A stretch of DNA of 64,000 nt from Stutzerimonas stutzeri (GTDB lineage Bacteria; Pseudomonadota; Gammaproteobacteria; Pseudomonadales; Pseudomonadaceae), in contig NZ_POUL01000005.1 in the NCBI RefSeq assembly GCF_002890895.1, positions 399,536 to 463,535 on the forward strand, written 5' to 3'. Position 1 is the first letter of the stretch; each line of letters opens with the position of its first letter. Under the pieces are notes generated by a model. It was not told the DNA's origin, made no database searches, and was given only the letters and a program-made list of their open reading frames with translations. Below, one piece after another: positions 28,273-36,692 of the stretch. Made by a program: the position numbers and the translations under genes.

Positions 28273-29091
28273 ATGCCGGACCGCAACCAGGCCATCGAGC
28301 TGAAGCTGCTGATCGAAGCGATCTACCTGCGCTACAGCTACGATTTCCGTGACTATTCCAGTGCTTCGCTCAAGCGCCGCGTGCTGCTGGCGCTGAAGCA
28401 GATGCGCTGCGAGAGCATTTCGGAGCTGCAGCGCCGGATTCTCTACGACTCGCAGGCGTTCATGGAGCTGCTGCAGTTTCTCACCATCCCAGTGAGCGAG
28501 ATGTTCCGTGACCCCAGCTACTACCTGGCGCTGCGTGAGCAGGTCATCCCGGTACTGCGCACTTACCCGTCACTGAAGATCTGGATTGCCGGTTGCAGTA
28601 CGGGCGAAGAGGTCTACTCGATGGCGATCCTGCTCAAGGAAGAAGGGCTGCTCGAACGCACAATCCTGTACGCGACCGACATCAACCCAAGGTCGCTCGA
28701 GCGTGCGCGTCAGGGCATTTTCAACATCGATAACATGCGCCAGTACACCGACAACTACCAATGTGCCGGTGGCAAGCACAGCTTGAGCGATTACTATACG
28801 GCCGCCTACGATTCGGCAATCATGGATAAGTCCTTGAAAGAGAACGTAACGTTCGCCGATCACAGCTTGGCGACCGACAGCGTATTTGCCGAAACGCAGT
28901 TGATTTCCTGCCGCAACGTGCTGATCTATTTCAACAAGCCGCTGCAAGATCGGGCCTTTGGTCTGTTTCTCGATTCGCTCTGTCATCGCGGCTTTCTAGG
29001 CCTCGGCAGCAAGGAAACCCTTGAGTTTTCCGGCTATGCCGAGCGTTTCGAAGCCTTCAACAAGCAGGAAAGGATTTTCCGCAAGCTATGA
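28273..29091 (+). CDS. CheR-type protein glutamate methyltransferase
   Basis: A 272-residue SAM-dependent methyltransferase. An N-terminal helical domain (about 10-70) is followed by the catalytic domain with VSEMFRD, the SAM-binding IWIAGCSTGEEVYSMAI (about 100-117), ATDIN and the C-terminal CRNVLIYF motif, all typical of CheR. It would methylate glutamates in a coiled-coil receptor. No MCP or CheA is in this operon. Sitting one base after a kinase with a Glu-rich coil and overlapping a CheB-type gene, it most likely modifies that kinase. The target is an inference. Confidence 0.92.
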   Translation: MPDRNQAIELKLLIEAIYLRYSYDFRDYSSASLKRRVLLALKQMRCESISELQRRILYDSQAFMELLQFLTIPVSEMFRDPSYYLALREQVIPVLRTYPSLKIWIAGCSTGEEVYSMAILLKEEGLLERTILYATDINPRSLERARQGIFNIDNMRQYTDNYQCAGGKHSLSDYYTAAYDSAIMDKSLKENVTFADHSLATDSVFAETQLISCRNVLIYFNKPLQDRAFGLFLDSLCHRGFLGLGSKETLEFSGYAERFEAFNKQERIFRKL

Positions 29092-29687
29092 ACGCGCCTG
29101 CCGAAGCCTCAACCGAGCTGCCCGCCCGGCCTGTGGATGCCGTGGTGATCGGCGCGTCGGCTGGCGGGTTGTCCGCGCTCAGTGCGCTGGTGTCGGGGTT
29201 GCCGCGTACGTTTCGCTTGCCGCTGCTGATGGTTCAGCACGTGCCCCCGAAAGGGCCGACCCAGCTGGTGGAGATCTTCCAGCGCAAGACCGATCTGGCC
29301 GTGAAGGAAGCGCGCGACAAGGAGCCGGTGCACGGCGGCACGCTCTACTTCGCAGCGCCGGGCTACCACCTGCTGGTCGAGGCGGACATGACGCTGTCGC
29401 TCAGCCAGGATGAGGCGATGCATTTTTCAAGACCTTCGATCGACGTGCTCTTCGAGTCTGCGGCAGATGTCTGGGGCGACCGCGTCGCCGGCATCCTCCT
29501 GACCGGTGCCAACGAGGACGGCGCCGCCGGGCTTGAGGCGATCAAGCAGGCCGGCGGCCTCACAATCGTTCAGGAGCCCGGCGAAGCCGAGGTGCCGACG
29601 ATGCCACTTGCTGCACTCCAGCGCTTCGCGCCGGATTACATTTTGCCTTTACGCGATATTCATCGATTGTTGCGTGATCTGGAGTGA
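29088..29687 (+). CDS. CheB-type methylesterase domain protein without receiver
   Basis: A 199-residue stand-alone CheB catalytic domain. The Ser-His-Asp triad is intact: S24 in VVIGASAGG, H51 in MVQHVPP and D144 in LLTGANEDGAAG. The RPSIDVLFESAA segment also fits. Classical CheB has an N-terminal receiver that is activated by CheA. Its absence here means activity must be set by other means, perhaps by one of the receivers in the flanking kinases. The start overlaps the CheR stop (ATGA), giving coupled synthesis of opposing enzymes. Confidence 0.93.
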   Translation: MNAPAEASTELPARPVDAVVIGASAGGLSALSALVSGLPRTFRLPLLMVQHVPPKGPTQLVEIFQRKTDLAVKEARDKEPVHGGTLYFAAPGYHLLVEADMTLSLSQDEAMHFSRPSIDVLFESAADVWGDRVAGILLTGANEDGAAGLEAIKQAGGLTIVQEPGEAEVPTMPLAALQRFAPDYILPLRDIHRLLRDLE

Positions 29688-29690
29688 CTG

Positions 29691-30887
29691 ATGCCCAACC
29701 AAACCGATGAAGCGAACCTGCTGATCGTCGATGATCTGCCGGAAAATCTGCTGGCGCTGGAGGCCCTGCTACAGGGCCCGGGCATCCGGGTCCATCAGGC
29801 CGAGTCGGCAGAACAGGCGCTTGAACTGCTGCTCCGCCACGAGTTCGCACTGGCCATTCTCGATGTCCAGATGCCCGGTATGGATGGTTTCCAGCTGGCC
29901 GAGCTGATGCGCGGTACCGAGCGCACCAAGCAGATCCCCATCGTCTTTGTCAGCGCCGCTGGGCGCGAGCTTGACTATGCGTTCAAGGGCTACGAAAGCG
30001 GTGCCGTCGACTTCATGCAGAAGCCGCTGGACACCCATGCGGTGCGCAGCAAGGTCAGCGTGTTCGTCGACCTGTATCGCAACCGCAAGCGCCTGGCGCG
30101 TCAGCTCGAAGAGCTGGAGCGCAGCCGTCGCGAACAGGAAGTGCTGCTCGACGAGCTGCGCAGCACCAAGGCCGAACTGGAGAATGCGGTGCGCATGCGC
30201 GACGACTTCATGTCGATCGTCTCCCACGAGCTGAAGACGCCGCTCAATACGCTCATTCTGGAAGTGCAGCTGCGTAAGTTACAGCTCGGTCGCGAGAGCG
30301 CCGCGGTGTTCAGCGAGGACAAGCTGCGGCAGATGGTCGACAAGGATGAGCGCCAGGTCCAGAGCCTGATCCGCCTGATCGACGACATGCTCGATGTGTC
30401 GCGTATCCGCACCGGCAAGCTGTCGATTCGGCCGACGCAGGTGGATTTGGGAAAGCTCGTAGCCAGCGTGGTGGAAAATTTCGCCCCGCAAATGGAAGTG
30501 AGCGGCTGCACACTGCTGTTCCAGCGCCCCGAACCGATCATCGGTTGCTGGGACGAGTTTCGTATCGAGCAGGTGCTGGCCAACTTGCTCACCAATGCCA
30601 TGCGTTACGGTGCGGGTAACCCGGTGCAGGTGAGCGTCGGCGCGAGCGAGTCTGGTGCCTGTATCGAAGTGCGCGACCAGGGCATCGGTATCAGCCCGAA
30701 AAGCCTGGAGCGCATCTTCTGCCAGTTCGAGCGCGCCGAAGGCAGCGAATGCAGTGCTGGCCTCGGTCTTGGGTTGTTCATCGCAGAACAGATCGTCAAA
30801 GCGCACAAAGGCCAGATTCAAGTCGAGAGCGAAGAGGGCAAGGGTGCGTTGTTCAGAGTTCTGCTGCCATTGAATGCCAACGCCTGA
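29691..30887 (+). CDS. Soluble receiver-histidine kinase hybrid
   Basis: A 398-residue cytoplasmic protein. An N-terminal receiver (about 8-125, acceptor Asp in LAILDVQMPGMDG) is followed by a coil (about 125-165), HisKA with SIVSHELKTPLNT (His near 183) and HATPase_c ending GLGLGLFIAEQIV. No membrane helix is seen. It begins three bases after the CheB gene. A receiver ahead of a kinase suggests that it accepts phosphate from the first kinase and relays onward, but no DNA-binding response regulator is in the operon. Confidence 0.92.
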   Translation: MPNQTDEANLLIVDDLPENLLALEALLQGPGIRVHQAESAEQALELLLRHEFALAILDVQMPGMDGFQLAELMRGTERTKQIPIVFVSAAGRELDYAFKGYESGAVDFMQKPLDTHAVRSKVSVFVDLYRNRKRLARQLEELERSRREQEVLLDELRSTKAELENAVRMRDDFMSIVSHELKTPLNTLILEVQLRKLQLGRESAAVFSEDKLRQMVDKDERQVQSLIRLIDDMLDVSRIRTGKLSIRPTQVDLGKLVASVVENFAPQMEVSGCTLLFQRPEPIIGCWDEFRIEQVLANLLTNAMRYGAGNPVQVSVGASESGACIEVRDQGIGISPKSLERIFCQFERAEGSECSAGLGLGLFIAEQIVKAHKGQIQVESEEGKGALFRVLLPLNANA

Positions 30888-30909
30888 GGCGCATGGGTGC
30901 GCATCAGGC
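30882..30909. terminator. Hairpin spanning the stops of two convergent genes
   Basis: GCCTGA-G-GCGCA, loop TGGG, TGCGC-A-TCAGGC forms an 11-bp stem with one mismatch. It includes the stop codon of the receiver-kinase gene and of the HAD gene on the other strand. There is no T run, so it may slow transcription from both sides without being a classical terminator. Confidence 0.4.
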
Positions 30910-31557
30910 CCAGGTCAGCTGAGGCCATCCCCGGGTTTCGGCTTGTTCGCGCAATAGCGGGTCGGGGTTCACCACATGCGGATGCGCCACTTGCTCGAGC
31001 AGCGGCAGGTCATTGATCGAGTCGGAGTAGAAGTGCGCGCCCTCCAGCGATTCGCCCGCCGCCTCTGCCCACTCACGTAACCGCGTCACCTTGCCTTCAC
31101 GGTAGGTCAGCACACCACGGGTGTTGCCGCTGTAGAAGCCGTGTTGTTCCTCCAGCTGAATGGCCAGCACTTCTCTGATCCCGAGGCGTTCGGCAACGGC
31201 CCCGACGAGGAACTCCGCCGAAGCGGAAATCACCAGAATGCGGTCGCCGGCCTTGCGATGCTCGGCGATGCAGCGCATGGCGTCGTTATAGATCAGCGGC
31301 TCGATCACACCCTCGACGAAGGGCTCGACGACATGGTCCACCTCTTCAGCCGTGCGGCCTACCAGGGGTGTCAGGCTGAAGGCCATGTAGTCTTCCATCG
31401 CCAGCGTGCCGAAAGCGTATTCAGCCATCAGCTCGGCATCCTTGCGCAGGAAGGATTCTCCATCCACCCAGCCGATCTTGGCCATTTCATGGGCCCAAAG
31501 GCTGGCGCAGTCGCCGTCTATCAGTGTTTCGTCCAGGTCGAAAATTGCCAGGGCCAT
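30904..31557 (-). CDS. HAD-IB family phosphatase (SerB-like)
   Basis: A 217-residue cytoplasmic phosphatase. Motif I is FDLDETLIDGD (residues 5-15), motif II is VISASAEF and motif IV is FYSDSINDLPLL. The helical cap lies between I and II, as in the SerB-like subclass. It removes phosphate from a small phosphorylated metabolite. The ATG at 31557 overlaps the ABC ATPase stop (TGATG), which ties it to the importer operon. With the periplasm-independent hydrolase upstream, it may complete dephosphorylation of an imported organophosphate. Substrate unknown. Confidence 0.85.
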   Translation of the reverse strand: MALAIFDLDETLIDGDCASLWAHEMAKIGWVDGESFLRKDAELMAEYAFGTLAMEDYMAFSLTPLVGRTAEEVDHVVEPFVEGVIEPLIYNDAMRCIAEHRKAGDRILVISASAEFLVGAVAERLGIREVLAIQLEEQHGFYSGNTRGVLTYREGKVTRLREWAEAAGESLEGAHFYSDSINDLPLLEQVAHPHVVNPDPLLREQAETRGWPQLTWA

Positions 31558-32558
31558 CAAGCCACCTCGTGAATTGCCGAAGCGTCGATGGTAAGGCCAA
31601 CCTGGCAGCCGCGGGGAAAGAGATCGGCGGCGGAGCGATTCAGTACATCGACCAGCAGTTCAACTCCGCGTGCTTCGACGCGGTAGCGAATCACGTTGCC
31701 AAGCAGGCTGTGGCTTTTGATCACGGCGGCAATGTTGCTGCCGCCGTCGGCCGAGTTGCTCAGCGCGATGGCTTCCGGGCGGATCGCCACCTGCGCATCA
31801 ACCGGGCGTTGCAGCAATCGCGAGGCGATGTCCGGGGCGAGCAGGTTGTAGTTGCCGATAAAGCCGGCGGCGAAGGCATCCACTGGTGCGGTGTAGAGGG
31901 TTTCGGCATCGGCGCTCTGGACGATGCGGCCGGCGTTCATCAGCAGGATGCGGTCCGACAAGGTCAGGGCTTCCTCCTGATCATGGGTGACGAAAATAGT
32001 CGTCAGTCCCAACTCCTGCTGGATCGCGCGGATCTGCTCACGCAGATGCTTGCGGATGCGCGCATCCAGCGCTGACAAGGGCTCGTCGAGTAGCAGCAGG
32101 CGAGGGCGGGTCACCAGTGAGCGCGCCAGGGCCACGCGCTGGCATTGGCCGCCGGAAAGCTGGCTCGGATAACGACGGGCGAAATCATTCAGCTCGACCA
32201 TCGCCAGCACCTCGGCCACCCGCCGTGCGCTCTCGTCTCGGGCGATCTTCTGCATGCGAAGGCCGAAGGCGACGTTCTGTTCGACGGTCATGTTCGGGAA
32301 CAGCGCATAACTCTGGAACACCATGCCGATCTGCCGTTTCTGTGGTGCAAGCGGCACCAGATCCTCGCCGTCGAGCAAAATCTGTCCGCCATCCACCTCG
32401 GTCAGTCCGGCGATGCAGCGCAGAAGCGTGGATTTACCGCAGCCGGACGGGCCGAGCAGGGTGATCAGCTCACCCTTGGCGACTTCGCAATTGATGTCGC
32501 TGAAGACCTGGGTATCGCCAAATGATTTATGCAGGCCGCGAATGGAAAGGTAGCTCAT
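31557..32558 (-). CDS. ABC transporter ATP-binding protein (AEP/spermidine/iron type)
   Basis: A 333-residue ATPase. Walker A is GPSGCGKST, the Q-loop is VFQSYALFPNMTVEQNVAFG, the signature is LSGGQCQRVALA, Walker B is LLLLDEPLSALD and the switch is THD. A C-terminal TOBE-type regulatory domain (about 250-330) marks the spermidine/iron/2-aminoethylphosphonate group. The ATG at 32558 (MSYLSIRGLHKSFG) follows AGGA and fits the family, while an in-frame start 12 codons upstream lacks a site. It lies 153 bases after the second permease gene and overlaps the HAD gene. Confidence 0.92.
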   Translation of the reverse strand: MSYLSIRGLHKSFGDTQVFSDINCEVAKGELITLLGPSGCGKSTLLRCIAGLTEVDGGQILLDGEDLVPLAPQKRQIGMVFQSYALFPNMTVEQNVAFGLRMQKIARDESARRVAEVLAMVELNDFARRYPSQLSGGQCQRVALARSLVTRPRLLLLDEPLSALDARIRKHLREQIRAIQQELGLTTIFVTHDQEEALTLSDRILLMNAGRIVQSADAETLYTAPVDAFAAGFIGNYNLLAPDIASRLLQRPVDAQVAIRPEAIALSNSADGGSNIAAVIKSHSLLGNVIRYRVEARGVELLVDVLNRSAADLFPRGCQVGLTIDASAIHEVA

Positions 32559-32711
32559 GAGGGTTCCTGTCTCGAATTGCCGCTGCGGTGGCATGGATCA
32601 ATTTGAAAGAGCTGGGCCATATGGGGCACGCTCGACGGACTCAGCACATAGCCGTGGAGGCTGGCCTAACGCCCACCGTTCAGACCTAAGCCCACCCACG
32701 AACTGCTCCAG

Positions 32712-33512
32712 TCATGCTGTGCGCTCACGATTCAGCCGAGTCGCCGCCCAGGTAAACACCAGCACAAAGAAGAAATAGGAGATCACCAGCGCGCTGTTGA
32801 AGTGGCCGCTGCTGTTTTTCATGTTGTTCAGGTACACCTGCAGGGTTTCATAGCGCGTGCCCACCAGCAGGTTGGCAAAGACGAATTCGCCGAACAGAAA
32901 GGAGAAGGACAGAAACAGCGACACCATCAACCCTTTGCGCAAGTTGGGCAGCACCACCAGAAAAGCCGCCTTCCAGGTGCTGGCGCCGACCAGGTGGGCA
33001 GCGTCCATCAGGTCGCGCAGGTTGATCGCCTGCAGATTGTTGCTGATCGCGCGATACATGAACGGCAGGGCGATGGTGAAGTACGCCCCGATCAGGATCC
33101 ACGGCGTACCGGCCATCGCCAGCGGCCCGGAGCCATAGAGCTGCAGCAGTCCGACCGAGGACACCACCGGCGGCACCGCGAAGGGCAGCAGGATAAGGAT
33201 GTTCATCAGGCCGTCGAGCTTCGGGAAGTGGTAATGCACCACGAACAGCAGCGGCAGGATCAGCACCACCGCCAGCGCCAGGGCGCCGAAGCAGACCAGC
33301 AAGGACTGGCCGAAGGCACGCAGGAAGCGCTCTTCACTCCACAGTTGCAGATACCAGTCGAAGGTCAGCCCATCCGGCAGGATAGTCGCCGACCAACTGC
33401 TGGAGATCGAGTAGAGAAAGGTTGCCGCCAGAGGCAGCAGCAAGATCAGAAACAGCAGCCATACCACGATACGGTGGTAAAGCAGGCCGCGCCTGGCTTC
33501 AGTGGCCCGCAT
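32712..33512 (-). CDS. ABC transporter permease (second subunit)
   Basis: A 266-residue inner-membrane permease with six hydrophobic helices, starting at about 14-36. The EAA loop (LMDAAHLVGASTWKAAFLVVLP) is at about 165-187 and couples to the ATPase. It overlaps the first permease gene by 14 bases. The pair forms the heterodimeric channel of a polyamine/iron/phosphonate-type importer. The substrate is not evident. Confidence 0.9.
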   Translation of the reverse strand: MRATEARRGLLYHRIVVWLLFLILLLPLAATFLYSISSSWSATILPDGLTFDWYLQLWSEERFLRAFGQSLLVCFGALALAVVLILPLLFVVHYHFPKLDGLMNILILLPFAVPPVVSSVGLLQLYGSGPLAMAGTPWILIGAYFTIALPFMYRAISNNLQAINLRDLMDAAHLVGASTWKAAFLVVLPNLRKGLMVSLFLSFSFLFGEFVFANLLVGTRYETLQVYLNNMKNSSGHFNSALVISYFFFVLVFTWAATRLNRERTA

Positions 33513-34410
33513 GGTAGCTCCTCCGTAGCAGTAGTTGATGCGCCACGGTGATTACTGCCATCAGCCCCACCAGCACCATCGCCAAGGCACTGGCCATGTT
33601 GGGATCCAGGGAAATGTCACCGGAGATCATCGCCGCGATGCGGATCGGCAACACGTTGAAGTTGCCGGTGGTGAGGTAGTAGACGGTTGCGTAGGCGCCC
33701 AGCGCGTTAGCCAGCAGGATGACGAAGGTGCCCAGCAATGCGGGGGTCAGCACCGGCAGGCCGATGTAGCGCCAGTAGCTCCAGGTGCCCGCACCGAGCA
33801 GTGAGGCCGATTCGCGCCAGTCCTCGCGCAACGCGTCGAAGGCGGGGTAGAGCAGCAACACACCCAGCGGGATCTGGAAATAGGTGTAGAGCACGATCAG
33901 GCCGGTCTTGGAGTAGAGGTTGAAGTCTTCGATGATCCCGGCCTGCTTGAGCAGGATGGTCAGTGCCCCGTTGAAGCCGAGCAGGATGACAAAGGCGAAG
34001 GCCAACGGTACGCCCGCGAAGTTGCTGGTCATGTTCGAGAACGCCATGACGAAGTCACGCAGTCTGGAATCAACCTGACGCAGCGAGTAACTGCCGAGGA
34101 TCGCAATGACGATGCCGAATAGGCTCGACCAGAAAGAGATTTGCAGGCTGTGCTTGATGGCTTGCAGGTAGAACTTCGAGCCGAAGATCTTTTGAAAGTT
34201 GGCCAAGCCCCAGCCTTCGGGCGTGTTCAGGCTGTTGACCGTCACCCACAGCAGCGGGGCGATCTGAAAGGCAAAAAAGAACAGCGCGAAAGGCAGCAGG
34301 CAGAGCAGCGCCAGGTGTTTGCCACGTGTTGGCCTGCGACTGACGGTGGTCGGAGCTGCATGGTCGCGTATGGCCGCGGTCTTGACGTTGTTCTGGAGCG
34401 GCGCGGTCAT
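33499..34410 (-). CDS. ABC transporter permease (first subunit)
   Basis: A 303-residue permease with a cytoplasmic N-terminal leader and six helices. The EAA-type loop AFDALREDWRESASLLGAGTW lies at about 200-220. The ATG at 34410 (MTAPLQNN) overlaps the hydrolase stop (ATGA) and is preferred over an ATG six codons upstream that lies inside the hydrolase gene. It overlaps the second permease gene, so both subunits are made together. Confidence 0.9.
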   Translation of the reverse strand: MTAPLQNNVKTAAIRDHAAPTTVSRRPTRGKHLALLCLLPFALFFFAFQIAPLLWVTVNSLNTPEGWGLANFQKIFGSKFYLQAIKHSLQISFWSSLFGIVIAILGSYSLRQVDSRLRDFVMAFSNMTSNFAGVPLAFAFVILLGFNGALTILLKQAGIIEDFNLYSKTGLIVLYTYFQIPLGVLLLYPAFDALREDWRESASLLGAGTWSYWRYIGLPVLTPALLGTFVILLANALGAYATVYYLTTGNFNVLPIRIAAMISGDISLDPNMASALAMVLVGLMAVITVAHQLLLRRSYHAGH

Positions 34411-35210
34411 ATCAGCAGCTCCCGACACAGCGGTTTGTCGTGGGCTACGCCGAGCAGCTCACACAGCGTGCCGCACAGCTCGGTCTGTTTCGGGCGGGCG
34501 GCCGGGTCGAGGCTGAACGCTGAGCCGAAAACGAACAACGGCACTTCACGCTCTTCCGGCAACAAGCCGTTATGGGAGCGATCGTTGTTCATGCCGTGGT
34601 CGGCGGTGACCAGCACCTGATAGCCGTCATCCAGCCAAGGCTGCAGATACTCCGCCAGCAGGATGTCGGCGCGCCGCGCCGCGTTGCGGTATTGAGACGA
34701 ATCCAGGCCGTGCTTGTGGCCGGCATCGTCGATATTCATTGGGTGCACTAGCAGGAAGTCAGGCTTATGCCGCAGTCGCAGGCTTTCAGCATCGGCAAAC
34801 AGGTGTGAATCCGGGTAGTGGTCTTCGTAGTAGAAATACCCGTGCTGGATCGGCAGCTCGGGGGTGTCGCTGTGACGGTCGCGTACCGCGTGAAACGGCG
34901 CGCGGTTGTAGAGTTCGCTGACCCAGTGATAGGCCGCGGCCGCCGTGCTTTTCCCGGCGTCTTGGGCGTAGTGGAAGATGCTGCGTTCGGTGGACAGCCG
35001 TACCACATCGTTGTGCACGATGCCACTTTCAATGGGCGGCACGCCGGTGAGGATGCACTCATACAGCGGTCGAGACAGCGCGGGCAGCTCGCACTGCAGC
35101 CGATACAAGGCGCCGCGCCCGGCCATGCAATACGCTTGGAGGTGCCCCAGCGCGTGCTCGGCTACCGAATAGCTCAGGCCGTCGAGGATCACGAGGATGG
35201 CTTTGCGCAT
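34407..35210 (-). CDS. Alkaline-phosphatase-superfamily hydrolase (NPP/phosphodiesterase-like)
   Basis: A 267-residue protein with the metal-binding layout of nucleotide pyrophosphatase/phosphodiesterases. An N-terminal LVILDGL (Asp 9) and a nucleophile region PALSRPLYECILTG (Ser in place of Thr) are followed by DDAGHKHG and TADHGMN near residue 205. No signal peptide is present, so it acts inside the cell on an imported phosphorus compound, a phosphodiester, phosphonate or nucleotide-like ester. It lies between the binding-protein gene and the first permease gene, which it overlaps. Relatives include phosphonoacetate hydrolase, but the substrate cannot be fixed. Confidence 0.83.
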   Translation of the reverse strand: MRKAILVILDGLSYSVAEHALGHLQAYCMAGRGALYRLQCELPALSRPLYECILTGVPPIESGIVHNDVVRLSTERSIFHYAQDAGKSTAAAAYHWVSELYNRAPFHAVRDRHSDTPELPIQHGYFYYEDHYPDSHLFADAESLRLRHKPDFLLVHPMNIDDAGHKHGLDSSQYRNAARRADILLAEYLQPWLDDGYQVLVTADHGMNNDRSHNGLLPEEREVPLFVFGSAFSLDPAARPKQTELCGTLCELLGVAHDKPLCRELLI

Positions 35211-35280
35211 GAGGCGTTCCTGTTGAAGGCAGTCAGTAGATGGGGAGGGTGTGCGTCAGCCCACCCTCCCCGTCGATGCC

Positions 35281-36339
35281 TCACTCCATCTCGATGATCA
35301 CGTTTTCCTGCCACTGCTGCGGCAGCGCCTTAGAGGTCGCTTCCCAGGCTTCGGCATTCTCGATGGGCTTGACCTTGGCGTACTGCTCGTTCGACAGCAG
35401 CTTGGCCTGCACCTCGGCTGGCAGGGTCAAGTGCTCGGCACGAATCGGCCGCGCATTGCCCTTCGCGAGGTTGATCTGACCGGCGTCGGACAGGATGTAC
35501 TCACGTGCCAGCTTGGCGGCATTGGGGTGCTTGGCCCACTTGTTGATGATGGTCGAATAGCCGGAGATCACTGATCCATCGGAGGGAATCAGCACTTCGA
35601 AGCGGCTTGGATCGATCTGGTCGCGGTAGGACAGGCCGTTGAAATCCCAGACCACACCGACTTCCACTTCGCCACGCTCCAGCGTCTGGATCGTTGGGTT
35701 CGACAACGACAGGCGGCCCTGCTTAGCGATTTCGGCGAAGTAATCCAGGCCCGGCTGGATGTTCGTCTCGTCGCCACCGTTAGCGATCGCGGCCGCCAGC
35801 ACACCGTTTACGGCCTGAGCAGCCGCGCTGACGTCACCGATAGCGACTTTGTAGTTTCCATCCTTGAGCTCGGCCCAGGAGGTCGGCGCCTTGTCGACCA
35901 GTTGCTTGTTGACGATAAAGGCAATCGAGCCGGTGTAGGCCAGCATCCAGTGACCGTCCTTGTCCTTGGCCCACTCAGGGATCTGCTCCCAGGTGCTTGG
36001 CTTGTAGGCCTGGGTGACACCCTGCTGTACGGCAATCGGCCCGAACGCGGCGCCAACGTCGCCAATGTCGGCCGTGGCGTTGTCTTTCTCGGCGGCGAAC
36101 TTGGCGATCTCCTGCGCCGAGCTCATGTCGGTGTCCATGTGCTTGAGGCCGTACTTCTTCTCCAGGTCCTGCCAGGTGTCCTTCCAGTTGGCCCAGCTGT
36201 CCGGCATGCCGACGCTGTTGACCTCACCTTCCGCACGCGCCGCCTCTTCGAGGCCTTTCAGGTCCGTTTGTGCAGCGTTTGCCGATGTCGCCAAGGCAAT
36301 CGCCGATCCCAGCAGTGATGCCAGCAGCAGTCGTTTCAT
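35281..36339 (-). CDS. ABC transporter periplasmic substrate-binding protein
   Basis: A 352-residue exported protein with a signal peptide cut near SANAA (about residue 22). The mature part is a two-lobe binding protein of the group that binds polyamines, iron or 2-aminoethylphosphonate (GEVNSVGMPDSWANWKD near the N-terminus, GEVEVGVVWDFNGLSY in the middle). It is the first gene of the importer operon, with AAAGGAGC before its ATG and a UTRA-regulator operator at 36365-36376. A 70-base gap to the next gene may allow higher expression of the binding protein. Confidence 0.9.
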   Translation of the reverse strand: MKRLLLASLLGSAIALATSANAAQTDLKGLEEAARAEGEVNSVGMPDSWANWKDTWQDLEKKYGLKHMDTDMSSAQEIAKFAAEKDNATADIGDVGAAFGPIAVQQGVTQAYKPSTWEQIPEWAKDKDGHWMLAYTGSIAFIVNKQLVDKAPTSWAELKDGNYKVAIGDVSAAAQAVNGVLAAAIANGGDETNIQPGLDYFAEIAKQGRLSLSNPTIQTLERGEVEVGVVWDFNGLSYRDQIDPSRFEVLIPSDGSVISGYSTIINKWAKHPNAAKLAREYILSDAGQINLAKGNARPIRAEHLTLPAEVQAKLLSNEQYAKVKPIENAEAWEATSKALPQQWQENVIIEME

Positions 36340-36364
36340 CAGAAGCTCCTTTCGCAGGTCAGTT

Positions 36365-36376
36365 TGGTCTAGATCA
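36365..36376. promoter_or_regulatory. GntR/UTRA operator near the importer operon
   Basis: TGGTCTAGATCA is an imperfect palindrome matching the TGGTNTANACCA sites known for HutC/DasR/PhnF-type regulators. It lies 26 bases before the binding-protein start codon. Confidence 0.7.
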
Positions 36377-36664
36377 GCAAGACTGGAGCCAATCTAGGGG
36401 GTGCAAATGACATTTTGATGTCGTTGCCTCCGCCGCCGCCCGTTAGAGCGACACCGCGACAGGAGTGCCGTAGCAAGCCTAGCTCAGGCTGAGCGCCTTG
36501 CTTGGCGCGGTTTCATCTGTTTTCACCGATACGCTTGATCGGGCCAGAGCAGACGCAAATGGGCTGCTTTACACACTGATGTCATGCGCCGGTCATTTAG
36601 CTTGCCTAGCCTGAAAGTCGGCATCGGCCAAAAAATGACGGGAGCAATCGCTCCGCTTTGGCAC

Positions 36665-36676
36665 TGGTCTGGACCA
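36665..36676. promoter_or_regulatory. GntR/UTRA operator near the regulator gene
   Basis: TGGTCTGGACCA, within CTGGTC-TG-GACCAG, is a near-perfect palindrome that differs from the first operator at two positions. It sits 17 bases before the regulator start codon, suited to autorepression. Confidence 0.7.
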
Positions 36677-36692
36677 GCTATGGGGGTAAGTG

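Larger units (their letters stand above)
36340..36692. other. 353-base divergent control region between the importer operon and its regulator
   Basis: The region separates the minus-strand importer operon from the plus-strand GntR/UTRA gene. It contains two operator-like inverted repeats, one near each start, and a short repeat GACAT-TTTG-ATGTC near 36410. No gene was seen. Confidence 0.6.

Noticed and set aside
26955..28295. 446-codon minus-strand frame opposite the hybrid kinase receivers
   Set aside because: Antisense to three intact receiver domains; no motif.
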